Shown here piece by piece: positions 16,818 through 24,793 of a stretch of 64,000 nt of DNA. Under the pieces are notes generated by a model that was given only the letters and a program-made list of their open reading frames with translations, did not search any database and was not told where the DNA came from. The translations under genes and the position numbers were made by a program. The DNA comes from Roseomonas sp. HF4 (GTDB taxonomy: Bacteria; Pseudomonadota; Alphaproteobacteria; Acetobacterales; Acetobacteraceae), in NCBI RefSeq assembly GCF_005222755.1, contig NZ_STGD01000003.1:1-64000 (forward strand), written 5' to 3'. How positions within the stretch are numbered: the stretch's first letter is position 1; each line of letters starts with the position of its first letter.

Positions 16818-17792
16818 ATGACGGGTTTCCATCGCCGCGCCCTGCTGGCCGCAGCCCCCGTGCTGGCGCTGCCTGCCGCGGCGCGGGCCCAGGCCGCCTG
16901 GCCCGACCGTCCGATCCGCTGGATCAATCCGGGCCCGGCGGGCGGCGCGGGGGACGTGATCTCCCGCTTCATCGGCGACCGCATGGGGCCGCGCCTCGGC
17001 ACCACCGTCGTGATCGAGAACCGGCCGGGGGCGGGAACCAACATCGGGATGACCGCGCTCGCGCGCAGCGCGCCGGATGGCTACACGGTCGGGCTCGCCT
17101 CGATCGCCTCCCACGCCGCGAACAAGTGGCTGCACGACAACATGCCCTTCGACGCCGAGAAGGACTTCGCCGCCGTCGGCCTGATCGCGCGCGTGCCGAA
17201 CATCGTGGTCATCCCGCCGCAGAACCCGCCGCGCGACCTCCAGGGCTTCGTCGCCTGGGCCAAGGGGCTCGGGCGGCCGATCAACTTCGGTTCGGTCGGC
17301 ATCGGATCCTCCCAGCACCTGGCCGCCGCCCAGTTCGGCCAGATCACGGGCATCGAGATCATCCACGCGCCCTACAACCAGGCAGGCCAGATGAACACCG
17401 ACCTGATCGAGGGGCGGCTCGACGTGCTGTTCCAGTCGATCTCGGCCGTCACGGGCATGGTGCAGGCGGGGCGGATGCGCCCGATCGCGGTCAGCGGCCC
17501 GGCGCGCGTCGCCGCCTTCCCCGACCTGCCGACGATGCGCGAACAGGGCGTGGACGTGACGACCACGGGCTGGTTCGGCCTGGCGACACCCGCCGGAGTG
17601 CCGGAACCGATCCTTGCCAAGCTCGACGAGGCGCTGACAGCGACGATGCAGGACGAGGAGCTCCGCGCGCGCATCGCCGCCGGCGGCGCGGTGCCGGAGG
17701 TGATGCGCCGCGCCGACTTCGCCCGCTTCATGTCGAGCGAGAGCGAGCGGATCGGCGCCATCATCCGCACGACGGGCGCGCGGCGGGGGTAG
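16818..17792 (+). CDS. Bug-family tripartite tricarboxylate transporter binding protein
   Basis: Periplasmic solute-binding receptor of the TctC/Bug family, typically for carboxylates. 324 residues with a cleaved signal peptide (about 1-25, ending ARAQA), WPDRPIRWINPGPAGGAGD, VIENRPGAGTNIG and the conserved GFGSV-like GSVGIGSSQHLAA loop. No TctA/TctB membrane partners are adjacent, as is usual for expanded Bug families. It is divergent from the racemase-like gene and converges with the DehI-like gene with a 6-base gap. Confidence 0.92.
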   Translation: MTGFHRRALLAAAPVLALPAAARAQAAWPDRPIRWINPGPAGGAGDVISRFIGDRMGPRLGTTVVIENRPGAGTNIGMTALARSAPDGYTVGLASIASHAANKWLHDNMPFDAEKDFAAVGLIARVPNIVVIPPQNPPRDLQGFVAWAKGLGRPINFGSVGIGSSQHLAAAQFGQITGIEIIHAPYNQAGQMNTDLIEGRLDVLFQSISAVTGMVQAGRMRPIAVSGPARVAAFPDLPTMREQGVDVTTTGWFGLATPAGVPEPILAKLDEALTATMQDEELRARIAAGGAVPEVMRRADFARFMSSESERIGAIIRTTGARRG

Positions 17793-17798
17793 CGGCGC

Positions 17799-18572
17799 TC
17801 AGCCGCCCAGGCCGCGGCGCAGCGCCAGCCCCACCGGGACCATCCCCGGGATCACCTCCCGCGTGAACATGGCCAGCCGCGCGAGGAAGGCGCCGCACCC
17901 CTCCGGTGCCGCGCCCGCCGGGCCGAGGGCGGCGATGAGCGCGGGTGCCTCGGCCTCGGCCGCCGCCACCGCGGCGTCGCGCGCCACGACCAGCGCGCCG
18001 TCCTCGAACAGCGGCGCCAGCGCCGCCGGCAGCGCGGCGAGCACCGCCGGCCAATGCGCGAGGTGGAGGTAGAGGCTCGGAATGACCGCCGGATCCGAGA
18101 GGCCGTGCCGCGCGGCCAGCCCGCGCGCGGCCGCCGCGGCCTCCGGCGTGAGGTCCGTCAGGCGGGGCAGGGGTGGCGGCGCGGGCAGCGGCGCGCCGAC
18201 CGCAGCCGGGGCGCCGGCCGCGCCGGGCGCCAGGCCCGCCGCGCGCAGCCGGATCGCCGTCAGCAGCGCGAGGTTGGTCAGGTTGCCGCGGTTGTAGGTT
18301 TCGACCAGCGCGGCAACCTCGGGCGGCGCGGCGAGGCCCGCGACCGGTGGCATCTCGACCGCCGCCGCGATTCGGTCCCGCGCGCCGGCCGCGGCGCCCG
18401 AGGCCAGCGCCGGTGCCGCCTGCGCCCAGAGCCAGTCGAGCATGTCGGGCAGCGCCGCGGCGTGGCGCCAGATCAGGTTCACCTGGCCGACGCCGACCCC
18501 CTCGCGCAGGCCGGCATAGATGGCGGCGACCGCGGGCGGGGCGTCGGGCTCGCGGATCTCGGGCAGGCTCAT
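17799..18572 (-). CDS. DehI-like (halocarboxylic acid dehalogenase family) protein
   Basis: 257 residues. The N-terminus (LPEIREPDAPPAVAAIYAGLR then VNLIWRHAAALPDMLDWLWAQ) and a second similar helical half (about 140-250, SLYLHLAHWPAVL) match the duplicated all-helical DehI fold. DehI enzymes hydrolyse haloacids via an activated water, but here the partner genes suggest a different small acid; the catalytic Asp is not securely identified by eye. The start overlaps the amidohydrolase stop in ATGA. Confidence 0.6.
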   Translation of the reverse strand: MSLPEIREPDAPPAVAAIYAGLREGVGVGQVNLIWRHAAALPDMLDWLWAQAAPALASGAAAGARDRIAAAVEMPPVAGLAAPPEVAALVETYNRGNLTNLALLTAIRLRAAGLAPGAAGAPAAVGAPLPAPPPLPRLTDLTPEAAAAARGLAARHGLSDPAVIPSLYLHLAHWPAVLAALPAALAPLFEDGALVVARDAAVAAAEAEAPALIAALGPAGAAPEGCGAFLARLAMFTREVIPGMVPVGLALRRGLGG

Positions 18573-19201
18573 CGCGGTTCGCTCCAGGCGGTCTCGAGGT
18601 CGGCGCGCGTCATCAGGTCGGCGTATTTCTGGCCCATGTCGAACAGGTTCGCCTCATGCGGGCCGATCGCGCGGTCGCCCACGCAATCGGTCAGGCAGAT
18701 GGTGCGGAAGTTGTTCTGCATCGCGTCCACCACGGTCGCGCGCACGCAGCCCGAGGTGGTGCAGCCCGCGACCAGCACCGTGTCCACGCGGCGGAACGCG
18801 AGCCAGCCGGCGAGGTTGGTGTCGAAGAAGGCCGAAGCCCCCTGCTTGCGGACGACCAGCTCGCCTGGCCGGGGTGCGAGCTCGGGCACGATCTGCGACA
18901 GCGGGCTCGTCTCGGTCAGTTTCCGCAGGCTCGGCGCCTTCAGCGTGAAGACGCCGGCATCGGACCCGTCATCCGCATAGACGACGCGGGTATGGGCGAC
19001 CGGCCAGCCATGCCGGCGCGCGAAGGCGAGCATGCCGACGGTCTGCCCGATCGCGGGGCCGATGTTGCCGCCGCCGAAGTGGTCGGGATCGGCGAAGCCG
19101 ACCACGAAATCGACGATGACGAGCGCCGGCGCCTGGCCGAGCCCTGCACGGTTGCCCATGCCCTGGCGGTGGTAGATGTCGGCCTCGGGGTGTCCGCTCA
19201 T
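18569..19201 (-). CDS. Isochorismatase-fold amidohydrolase (maleamate/N-carbamoylsarcosine type)
   Basis: 210-residue cysteine hydrolase with catalytic triad Asp31 (VIVDFVVGF), Lys119 (VVRKQGASAFF) and Cys152 (CTTSGCVRATVVDA). The FGGGNI insertion and HEANLFDMGQKYADL tail are typical of N-carbamoylsarcosine amidohydrolase and maleamate amidohydrolase (NicF) relatives. It is coupled to the DehI-like gene (ATGA) and lies 163 bases downstream of an aromatic hydroxylase, with a strong hairpin between. Confidence 0.85.
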   Translation of the reverse strand: MSGHPEADIYHRQGMGNRAGLGQAPALVIVDFVVGFADPDHFGGGNIGPAIGQTVGMLAFARRHGWPVAHTRVVYADDGSDAGVFTLKAPSLRKLTETSPLSQIVPELAPRPGELVVRKQGASAFFDTNLAGWLAFRRVDTVLVAGCTTSGCVRATVVDAMQNNFRTICLTDCVGDRAIGPHEANLFDMGQKYADLMTRADLETAWSEPR

Positions 19202-19315
19202 TGTGTTTGTCCCTCAGACGGCGGGCGCCGCGCATCCGCGCGGCTTGCCTTCGCGCCATGCCATGGTGCTCTGGTGGGCGATGGTGGGCTGGGCGCGGTC
19301 GCGCCTTGCGCTCGC

Positions 19316-19338
19316 GGCCCGAGGCGGGGCCTCGGGCC
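19316..19338. terminator. Strong hairpin downstream of the FAD hydroxylase
   Basis: A perfect 10-bp stem GGCCCGAGGC/GCCTCGGGCC with a 3-nt loop lies between the hydroxylase stop and the amidohydrolase start, both on the minus strand. Without a T-run it may be a partial terminator or an mRNA-stabilising structure. Confidence 0.5.
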
Positions 19339-19364
19339 GAATTGGGGGTGGCCCGACCGGTGCG

Positions 19365-20561
19365 TCACGCCACCTGCTCCAGGTCGCGCAGCGACTGGAT
19401 CATCGAGGTGCGCAGCAGGAAGGCGCGGTGCTTCGCGGGGTCCGCCGCGGTGGCGCGCAGATCGTCGTGATAGGCGCGCCGCACCTCGGGGTCGCGCTGG
19501 TTCAGGATCTGGCGGTTGCGCATTGTCGTCGCCTGCACGGTCTCGAGCGCGACCTTCCGGCGCTGCCGGCCGTAGCGCTCCAGCAGCGCGGGGTCGGCGC
19601 CGCGCCAGACCTGCGCAAGCTTCTCCGCCAGGTTGAAGGAATCATGCACGCCGCCGTTCATCCCCATGCCGCCCAGCGGGTTGTTGATGTGCGCGGCATC
19701 GCCGGCCAGGAAGCAGCGGCCCTGCGCATAGGTCTCGGCCACACGCTCATGCACGCGATAGGCGGTGCGGTGGCGGAGCTCGTAGCCGGCCGGGTTTGGC
19801 ACCACCGCCTGCAGCCGTTCCTCGATGCGCGCCGGGTCCATCATGCGCGCCTCGGTCTCGGCCGGGTCGGTCGGGAACAGCACCCGCCAGAGGGATGCGG
19901 TGCGCAGCAGCACGAACCATTCCTCGGGGTCGGAGATGTAGGCGATGTTCGTCAGGTCCCCGATCGCGTCATGGAAGGCGAAGGTGGTCGAGAGCGTGAG
20001 GAAGATCTCCGGGATCGTCTCTCCCTCGAACCCGATGCCGAGCGACTTGCGCACCGCCGAGGACGCGCCGTCCGCACCGACCAGGAAGCGGCCGCCGAGC
20101 GGCTCGCGCGACCCGTCTGGGCGCTCGATCGTGAGCGTCACGCCGTCGGAATCCTGCGCCACCTCGACCGCGCGCGCGTCGTAGACGAAGGCGACGTCGG
20201 GATTGTCCGCCAGCCGGTCGCGCAGCATGCGCGTCAGGCGCCATTGCTCGCATTGCAGCCTGTAGGGGTGCTTCGTGTCGTCCTTCAGGTGGCCGAGGTC
20301 GAAGGTCGCGATCACACCCTTCTGCCGGTCGCGGAACTGCCAGGTCGGGCACACCAGCCCCTGCTCGATCATCGCCCCCGTCACGCCGAAGCGGTCCAGC
20401 ATGTCGAGCGTCGGCGGGTGGAAGGTGGAAGCCCGCAGGTCGTCCGGCAGGTCGCGCGCCTGCTCGACGATGGCGACGGGGACGCCCGCCTCGGCCAGCA
20501 CGGCGGCGGCGACCAGACCGGCCGGGCCGGCGCCGGCGATGAGGACGCGGTTCTCGGTCAT
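19365..20561 (-). CDS. FAD-dependent aromatic-ring hydroxylase
   Basis: Class A flavoprotein monooxygenase (PHBH fold) using NAD(P)H and oxygen to hydroxylate an aromatic ring. 398 residues: ADP-binding GAGPAGLVAA (about 10-19), the DG motif in VGADGASSAVR (about 160), and the second FAD motif GRCFLAGDAAHINNP with GGMGMNGG (about 280-300). It has no thioredoxin-like C-terminal domain. Start 20561 (MTENRVLIAG) is taken at the family's usual N-terminus instead of 20645. Substrate unknown; 6-hydroxynicotinate- or hydroxybenzoate-type are possibilities. Confidence 0.88.
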   Translation of the reverse strand: MTENRVLIAGAGPAGLVAAAVLAEAGVPVAIVEQARDLPDDLRASTFHPPTLDMLDRFGVTGAMIEQGLVCPTWQFRDRQKGVIATFDLGHLKDDTKHPYRLQCEQWRLTRMLRDRLADNPDVAFVYDARAVEVAQDSDGVTLTIERPDGSREPLGGRFLVGADGASSAVRKSLGIGFEGETIPEIFLTLSTTFAFHDAIGDLTNIAYISDPEEWFVLLRTASLWRVLFPTDPAETEARMMDPARIEERLQAVVPNPAGYELRHRTAYRVHERVAETYAQGRCFLAGDAAHINNPLGGMGMNGGVHDSFNLAEKLAQVWRGADPALLERYGRQRRKVALETVQATTMRNRQILNQRDPEVRRAYHDDLRATAADPAKHRAFLLRTSMIQSLRDLEQVA

Positions 20562-20654
20562 GCGGGGCTCCGTCGGGGGTCGCTTCATTGCGCCGCAATG
20601 CGCGCCGCTGGCAAGGCGGCTTGATGCGGGGCGCGTCGTCGGCATCTATGCCCC

Positions 20655-21470
20655 ATGGCATTCTCCCTGTTCCATCGCCCGCCGCGCGTCGCGCTCATCC
20701 GCCTCTCCGGCCTGATCGCCGCGCGGCCCGATCCCTTCTCGGGCGGCCTCTCGGCGGCCGGGATCGGGCCGGTGCTCGACCGCGCCTTCGCGCTGCGGCG
20801 CCTGGCGGCCGTCATGCTCGTGGTGAACTCGCCGGGCGGCTCTCCGGTCCAGTCCTCCCTGATCGCCCAGAAGATCCGCCGGCTCGCGGAGGAGAAGAAG
20901 GTGCCGGTCATCGCGGTCGCCGAGGATGCGGCGGCCTCGGGCGGCTACTGGATCGCCTGCGCGGCGGACGAGATCGTCGCCGACCCGGCCTCGATCCTGG
21001 GCTCCATCGGCGTGATCAGCGGCGGCTTCGGTTTCGACCGAGCGATCGCGCGGCTCGGTGTCGAGCGCCGACTGCGCACGGCGGGGGGCGAAAAATCCTT
21101 CCTCGATCCGTTCCGGCCGGAACGCGCGGAGGATGTCGCGCGGCTCGAGGACCTGCTCGGCAAGCTGCACGAGGAATTCAAGGCCTGGGTCCGCGCGCGG
21201 CGCGGGGATCGCTTCAAGGCGCCGGAAGCGACGCTGTTCAGCGGCCGCTTCTGGACGGGGCGGGAGGCTGTTGAACTCGGCCTTTCCGATGCGCTCGGCG
21301 ATGCGGAAGGGGAGGCGAAGCGCCGCTTCGGGGAGAAGGTGCGGATCATCCGCCTCGGCGGGCGTCGCCGCCCCTTCCCCTGGAGCCTGCTGCCGGGCGC
21401 GCGTGACGGCGTGGCGGCGGTCGCCGCTGCGGTGGAGGAACGTGCGGCCTGGGCGCGGCTCGGCCTATAG
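20655..21470 (+). CDS. S49 family signal-peptide-peptidase-like protease
   Basis: SppA/SohB-type serine protease with a Ser-Lys dyad: Ser95 (AASGGYWIA) and Lys147 (GGEKSFLDPF); oxyanion region NSPGGSPVQS (about 58-67). 271 residues, the half-length SppA form that assembles as a multimer. No clear N-terminal membrane segment is seen (starts MAFSLFHRPPRVALIRL), so it may be cytoplasmic or peripherally attached. It converges with the M20 gene, overlapping by six bases. Confidence 0.92.
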   Translation: MAFSLFHRPPRVALIRLSGLIAARPDPFSGGLSAAGIGPVLDRAFALRRLAAVMLVVNSPGGSPVQSSLIAQKIRRLAEEKKVPVIAVAEDAAASGGYWIACAADEIVADPASILGSIGVISGGFGFDRAIARLGVERRLRTAGGEKSFLDPFRPERAEDVARLEDLLGKLHEEFKAWVRARRGDRFKAPEATLFSGRFWTGREAVELGLSDALGDAEGEAKRRFGEKVRIIRLGGRRRPFPWSLLPGARDGVAAVAAAVEERAAWARLGL

Positions 21471-22550
21471 CCCCGCGGTGCCGGGCCCGAGCGTCTCGAA
21501 CAGCCGCGCCAGCAGCCTTGTGCGCGGCACCAGGCAGCGCAGTTCGACATACTCCTCCCGCGTATGCGGCCCGCCGCCGATGACGCCGAGGCCATCCAGC
21601 GTCGGCACGCCGAGCGCGCCGGTGAAGTTGCCGTCGGAGCCGCCGCCGGCCACGCGCTCCCCGGCGGAGGGCAGGCCGCATTCGGCCGCCAGCGCCGCGG
21701 CATGGTCGTACAGCGCCTGGATCGCCGCGGTCTTCACGAAGGGCGGGCGGCCGAGGCCGGGCGTCACCTCGGTCGCGACATCAGGGTCATGCTGCGGCAG
21801 GGCGTGGACGGCGGTGCGCAGTTCCGCCTCCTCCGCCGCCCTCGGCACCAGCGCGTAGCAGACCGCGCGGCATTCGGCGGGGACCATGTTCTCATGCGTG
21901 CCGCCCTGCACGATGCCGATGTTGACGTAGAAATTCCGTGCATGGTCGGTCAGCGCCTCGAGCGCCAGGATGTGGTGCGCCATTTCCCGCACGGCGGACC
22001 TTCCCTCGGCATGGTAGGCGCCGGCATGGGCGGGGCGGCCGACCGTGCGCAGGTGCCAGCGCGCGATGCCGTGCCGCGCGACGGTGAACTTCCCCCCTTC
22101 GCCCGAGGGCTCGACCACCAGCGCGGCGCGGTGGCGCAGCGCCTCCGCCTCGATGGCGGCGCGGGAGGTGGGGCTGCCGACCTCCTCGTCCGGGATCATC
22201 ATGACGCTCACCGGCAGGCGCGGGCGACGGCCTCGCGCATGCAGGTGCTGTAGGGCGGCGAACGCCATCGCATTGCCGCCCTTCATGTCGTAGATGCCCG
22301 GCCCGTAGGCGCGGTCCCCGTCCGCGCGATACGCGAAGCTCCCGCGCTGGTGCACCGTGTCCATGTGCCCGAGCAGCAGCAGGCTCGGACCGTCCTCCGT
22401 GCCCGGCACGCGACCCACCAGGATGTCGCCGTAGCCGTCGTGCCCGGGCGTGCGTTCGATGGTTGCGCCGAGGCCCCGCAGCAGCGCCTCCGCATGATCC
22501 GCCACGCGGTTCACGCCGGCCGGGTCGTTGGTCGGGCTCTCGATCTCCAC
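21465..22550 (-). CDS. M20-family metallopeptidase (carboxypeptidase G2-like)
   Basis: Zinc-dependent exopeptidase/deacylase: metal ligands in LLGHMDTVH (His), GPGIYDMKGGN (Asp) and IPDEEVGSP (Glu-Glu), with the dimerisation domain between about 165 and 270 and a late GGGSDGNFTG. 361 residues from the GTG at 22550, but the frame stays open upstream and DLTEAALLSALRAW just before it looks like the family's first helix. The true start is probably about 20 codons earlier at a non-ATG codon, up against the repeat at 22607-22730. Confidence 0.88.
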   Translation of the reverse strand: MEIESPTNDPAGVNRVADHAEALLRGLGATIERTPGHDGYGDILVGRVPGTEDGPSLLLLGHMDTVHQRGSFAYRADGDRAYGPGIYDMKGGNAMAFAALQHLHARGRRPRLPVSVMMIPDEEVGSPTSRAAIEAEALRHRAALVVEPSGEGGKFTVARHGIARWHLRTVGRPAHAGAYHAEGRSAVREMAHHILALEALTDHARNFYVNIGIVQGGTHENMVPAECRAVCYALVPRAAEEAELRTAVHALPQHDPDVATEVTPGLGRPPFVKTAAIQALYDHAAALAAECGLPSAGERVAGGGSDGNFTGALGVPTLDGLGVIGGGPHTREEYVELRCLVPRTRLLARLFETLGPGTAGL

Positions 22551-22606
22551 CCAGGCGCGGAGCGCCGAGAGCAGGGCCGCTTCGGTCAGGTCGTGAATGA
22601 CGCAGC

Positions 22607-22730
22607 GCGGGGGAGGGGAACCTCCCCCGCCCCCTCTCCCTTCGTTGGGATTTGGGATCGGACGCCGATGGCCGGTGCCAAGTCGGAAGGAAGGAGGGGG
22701 GATCTGGGGGAGTTCACTCCCCTCGACCTT
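22607..22730. repeat. Dispersed palindromic repeat, copy 1 (diverged)
   Basis: Starts with the end hairpin GGGGGAGG/CCTCCCCC, has a central portion containing GGTGCCAAG, and ends with a second GGGGGAGTTCACTCCCC-type hairpin. It has the same layout as the copies at 31303, 40713 and 49381 but with a more diverged centre. The NTF2-like gene's stop (22714-22716) lies inside it. Confidence 0.7.
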
Positions 22731-23127
22731 CGATCTGCGCCACCCAGTCGCGCAGGTTGTAGTGCATGGTCACGCGCGCGATCCGTCCGTCCCGCAGCGC
22801 GAAGAAGGCGCCCGCCGGCAGCACGTAGCGCTGCCCGCGCGCCTCCGGCAGCCCTTCGTCGGTCGCCAGGTATTCCCCATGCACCACGAATTCCGCCGCG
22901 GCGCGCGTGCCGTCGGCGCTGGCCATCACCACGATGTCGGCCAGCCGTTCCCGGTAGCAGCGGTCCATCCGCGCCATGAAGGCAGCGAAGGCGTCGCGCC
23001 CGACCTCCCGCCCGCCCTGGTTGATGTCGTGCGCCACGTCATCCGCCAGCAGCGCCAGCATCGCCGCGCGGTCGCCGCGGTTGAAGGCGTCCAGGTAGGC
23101 GGTGATCAGCGCGGCGGCGTGGTGCAT
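22714..23127 (-). CDS. NTF2-like/SnoaL-type protein
   Basis: 137-residue cone-shaped NTF2-fold protein: N-terminal helix [32 protein letters not shown], conserved [18 protein letters not shown], and a C-terminal sheet ending [11 protein letters not shown]. It resembles ketosteroid-isomerase-related proteins; no reaction can be assigned. The last residues (GRGE) and stop are encoded inside a dispersed repeat. It is divergent from glyQ with an 82-base shared promoter region. Confidence 0.8.
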   Translation of the reverse strand: MHHAAALITAYLDAFNRGDRAAMLALLADDVAHDINQGGREVGRDAFAAFMARMDRCYRERLADIVVMASADGTRAAAEFVVHGEYLATDEGLPEARGQRYVLPAGAFFALRDGRIARVTMHYNLRDWVAQIEGRGE

Positions 23128-23209
23128 CGGGGGCGGTTTCCTTGCCGGGGCGGGGGCTGCCGCCTATAGGTGCCGCGCATCGAGCCGCCGCACCACCCCC
23201 GGAACCGCC

Positions 23210-24073
23210 ATGCCGCAGAAGCCGCCCAGCTTCCAGGACATCATCCTCCGCCTTCACCGCTTCTGGTCGGACCAGGGCTGCCTGATCCTGCAGCCCTACG
23301 ACATGGAGATGGGCGCGGGCACCTTCCACCCGGCGACGACGCTCCGCGCGCTGGGGCCGAAGCCGTGGAAGGCGGCCTATGTGCAGCCGTCCCGCCGGCC
23401 GTCGGACGGGCGCTACGGGGAGAACCCAAACCGCCTGCAGCACTACTACCAGTACCAGGTCATCATGAAGCCCTCGCCGGCCGATGCGCAGGACCTGCTG
23501 CTGGCGAGCTATCGCGCGCTCGGCCTCGATCCCGCGCTGCATGATTTCCGCTTTGTCGAGGATGACTGGGAAAGCCCGACGCTCGGCGCCTGGGGGCTGG
23601 GCTGGGAGGTCTGGTGCGACGGGATGGAGGTCGGCCAGTTCACCTATTTCCAGCAGGTCGGCGGCATCGCCGTGGACCTGCCGTCCTACGAGATGACCTA
23701 CGGGCTCGAGCGGCTCGCGATGTATGTGCAGGGCGTGGAGAACGTCTACGACCTGGCCTTCAACGACGACGGCGTGACCTATGGGGAGGTGTTCCTCCGC
23801 GCCGAGCGCGAATACAGCGCGCACAATTTCGAATACGCCGACGTCGCCGCGCTGTTCCGCCATTTCGAGGATGCGGAGCGCGAATGCGCAGCCCTGCTCG
23901 ACCGGCGCCTCGCCCTGCCGGCCTACGACCAGTGCATCAAGGCGTCGCATCGCTTCAACCTGCTGGATGCGCGGGGCGCGATCAGCGTGACCGAGCGCGC
24001 CGCTTATATCGGCCGCGTGCGGGCGCTGGCGAAGGGCTGCTGCGAGGCATGGCTGGCCGGCGAGGTGGCGTGA
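23210..24073 (+). CDS. glyQ: Glycyl-tRNA synthetase alpha subunit
   Basis: Catalytic subunit of the alpha2beta2 glycyl-tRNA synthetase. 287 residues: [23 protein letters not shown] (class II motif 1 region), [32 protein letters not shown], and [21 protein letters not shown] (motif 3) are characteristic. The start is the ATG at 23210 ([10 protein letters not shown]). Its partner glyS is not adjacent: a vapBC pair separates them by about 700 bases. Confidence 0.98.
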   Translation: MPQKPPSFQDIILRLHRFWSDQGCLILQPYDMEMGAGTFHPATTLRALGPKPWKAAYVQPSRRPSDGRYGENPNRLQHYYQYQVIMKPSPADAQDLLLASYRALGLDPALHDFRFVEDDWESPTLGAWGLGWEVWCDGMEVGQFTYFQQVGGIAVDLPSYEMTYGLERLAMYVQGVENVYDLAFNDDGVTYGEVFLRAEREYSAHNFEYADVAALFRHFEDAERECAALLDRRLALPAYDQCIKASHRFNLLDARGAISVTERAAYIGRVRALAKGCCEAWLAGEVA

Positions 24074-24092
24074 CCTTGCGCGCGGCCCGGCA

Positions 24093-24124
24093 TTCTACCA
24101 TAACTGATGCGCTTTCTACCATAA
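24093..24124 (+). promoter_or_regulatory. Paired 11-bp direct repeats ahead of vapB
   Basis: TTCTACCATAA occurs twice (24093-24103 and 24114-24124), start-to-start spacing 21 bp, i.e. two helical turns on one face of DNA. The second copy ends seven bases before the vapB ATG. This AT-rich block stands out in the GC-rich surroundings. It is a probable operator for VapB or VapBC autoregulation overlapping a promoter. Binding is inferred, not shown. Confidence 0.55.
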
Positions 24125-24131
24125 GGGCGCC

Positions 24132-24392
24132 ATGGGCCAGCTGAACATCAAGGACGATGCGCTGATCGCGGAGGCGAAGGAACTGGCGGTGCTGCTCGGC
24201 ACCTCCGCGACGGGCGCGGTGCGCGAGGCGGTGCACGAACGGCTGTTGCGCGAGAAGGCCCGGCGGGACGAAGCGCGGCAGCGGAAGGTCGCGGCGATCA
24301 TGGCGATCGCCGAGGATGCCGCCCGGCTGTTTCCGCCAGGCAGCACCAGCGACCACGGCGACCTCTATGACGAGGACGGCCTGCCGCGATGA
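24132..24392 (+). CDS. vapB: VapB-type antitoxin (PSK/Rv0623 family)
   Basis: 86-residue antitoxin expected to bind DNA through its N-terminus and neutralise VapC through its C-terminus. LNIKDDALIAEAKELAVLLGTSATGAVREAV at the start matches the ribbon-helix-helix-like PSK transcription-factor family. The C-terminus (DLYDEDGLPR) is the short acidic toxin-binding tail. ATGA overlap with vapC. Two direct repeats precede it. Confidence 0.85.
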   Translation: MGQLNIKDDALIAEAKELAVLLGTSATGAVREAVHERLLREKARRDEARQRKVAAIMAIAEDAARLFPPGSTSDHGDLYDEDGLPR

Positions 24393-24793
24393 TCCTCGAT
24401 ACCTCGGCGGTGCTGGCCATACTGCAGAACGAGCCCGAGGCGCGCGCCTTCGGCGATGCGCTCGGCGCGGCGCCATCGGTCGCCATCGCGGCGCCGACCC
24501 TTGTCGAGGTCGGCATCGTCGCGGAAGCCCGGGCGGGCGAGGCGGTGCGCTCGCGCATCGCGCGGCTGCTGGAGTCGCTGGAGGCCGAGGTGGTGCCCTT
24601 CACCGAGACGCACGCCCGCGCGGCGCTCGAAGGTTGGCGCCGCTACGGCAAGGGGCGGCATCCCGCGGGGCTCAACCTCGGCGACTGCTTCGCCTATGCA
24701 CTGGCGGTCGCGCGCGACGAACCCCTGTTGTTCAAGGGCGAGAACTTCGCCCGCACCGACGTGAAGGCGGCGATCCAGTGCCCGAATTGCTGA
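24389..24793 (+). CDS. vapC: VapC-type PIN-domain toxin ribonuclease
   Basis: 134-residue PIN-domain endoribonuclease. The acidic metal-binding residues are all present: Asp4 (MILDTSA), Glu40 (TLVEVGIV), Asp99 (NLGDCFAYA) and Asp124 (ARTDVK), so the toxin looks active. VapC targets in other species are tRNAs or rRNA. Its last 16 bases overlap the glyS reading frame, and the glyS ribosome-binding site lies within its coding sequence. Confidence 0.88.
   Translation: MILDTSAVLAILQNEPEARAFGDALGAAPSVAIAAPTLVEVGIVAEARAGEAVRSRIARLLESLEAEVVPFTETHARAALEGWRRYGKGRHPAGLNLGDCFAYALAVARDEPLLFKGENFARTDVKAAIQCPNC

Noticed and set aside
22607-22730. Region treated as the C-terminal part of the M20 or NTF2-like coding sequence
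   Set aside because: Same layout as three other non-coding copies; only the last few NTF2-like codons fall within it.
23128-23209. Glycine riboswitch or T-box upstream of glyQ
   Set aside because: Only 82 bases of divergent gap, with no room for or sign of a conserved aptamer.
24132-24793. vapBC dismissed as shadow ORFs because they lie in an essential operon
   Set aside because: Kept instead: both families have full motifs, an ATGA overlap and their own AT-rich upstream region.
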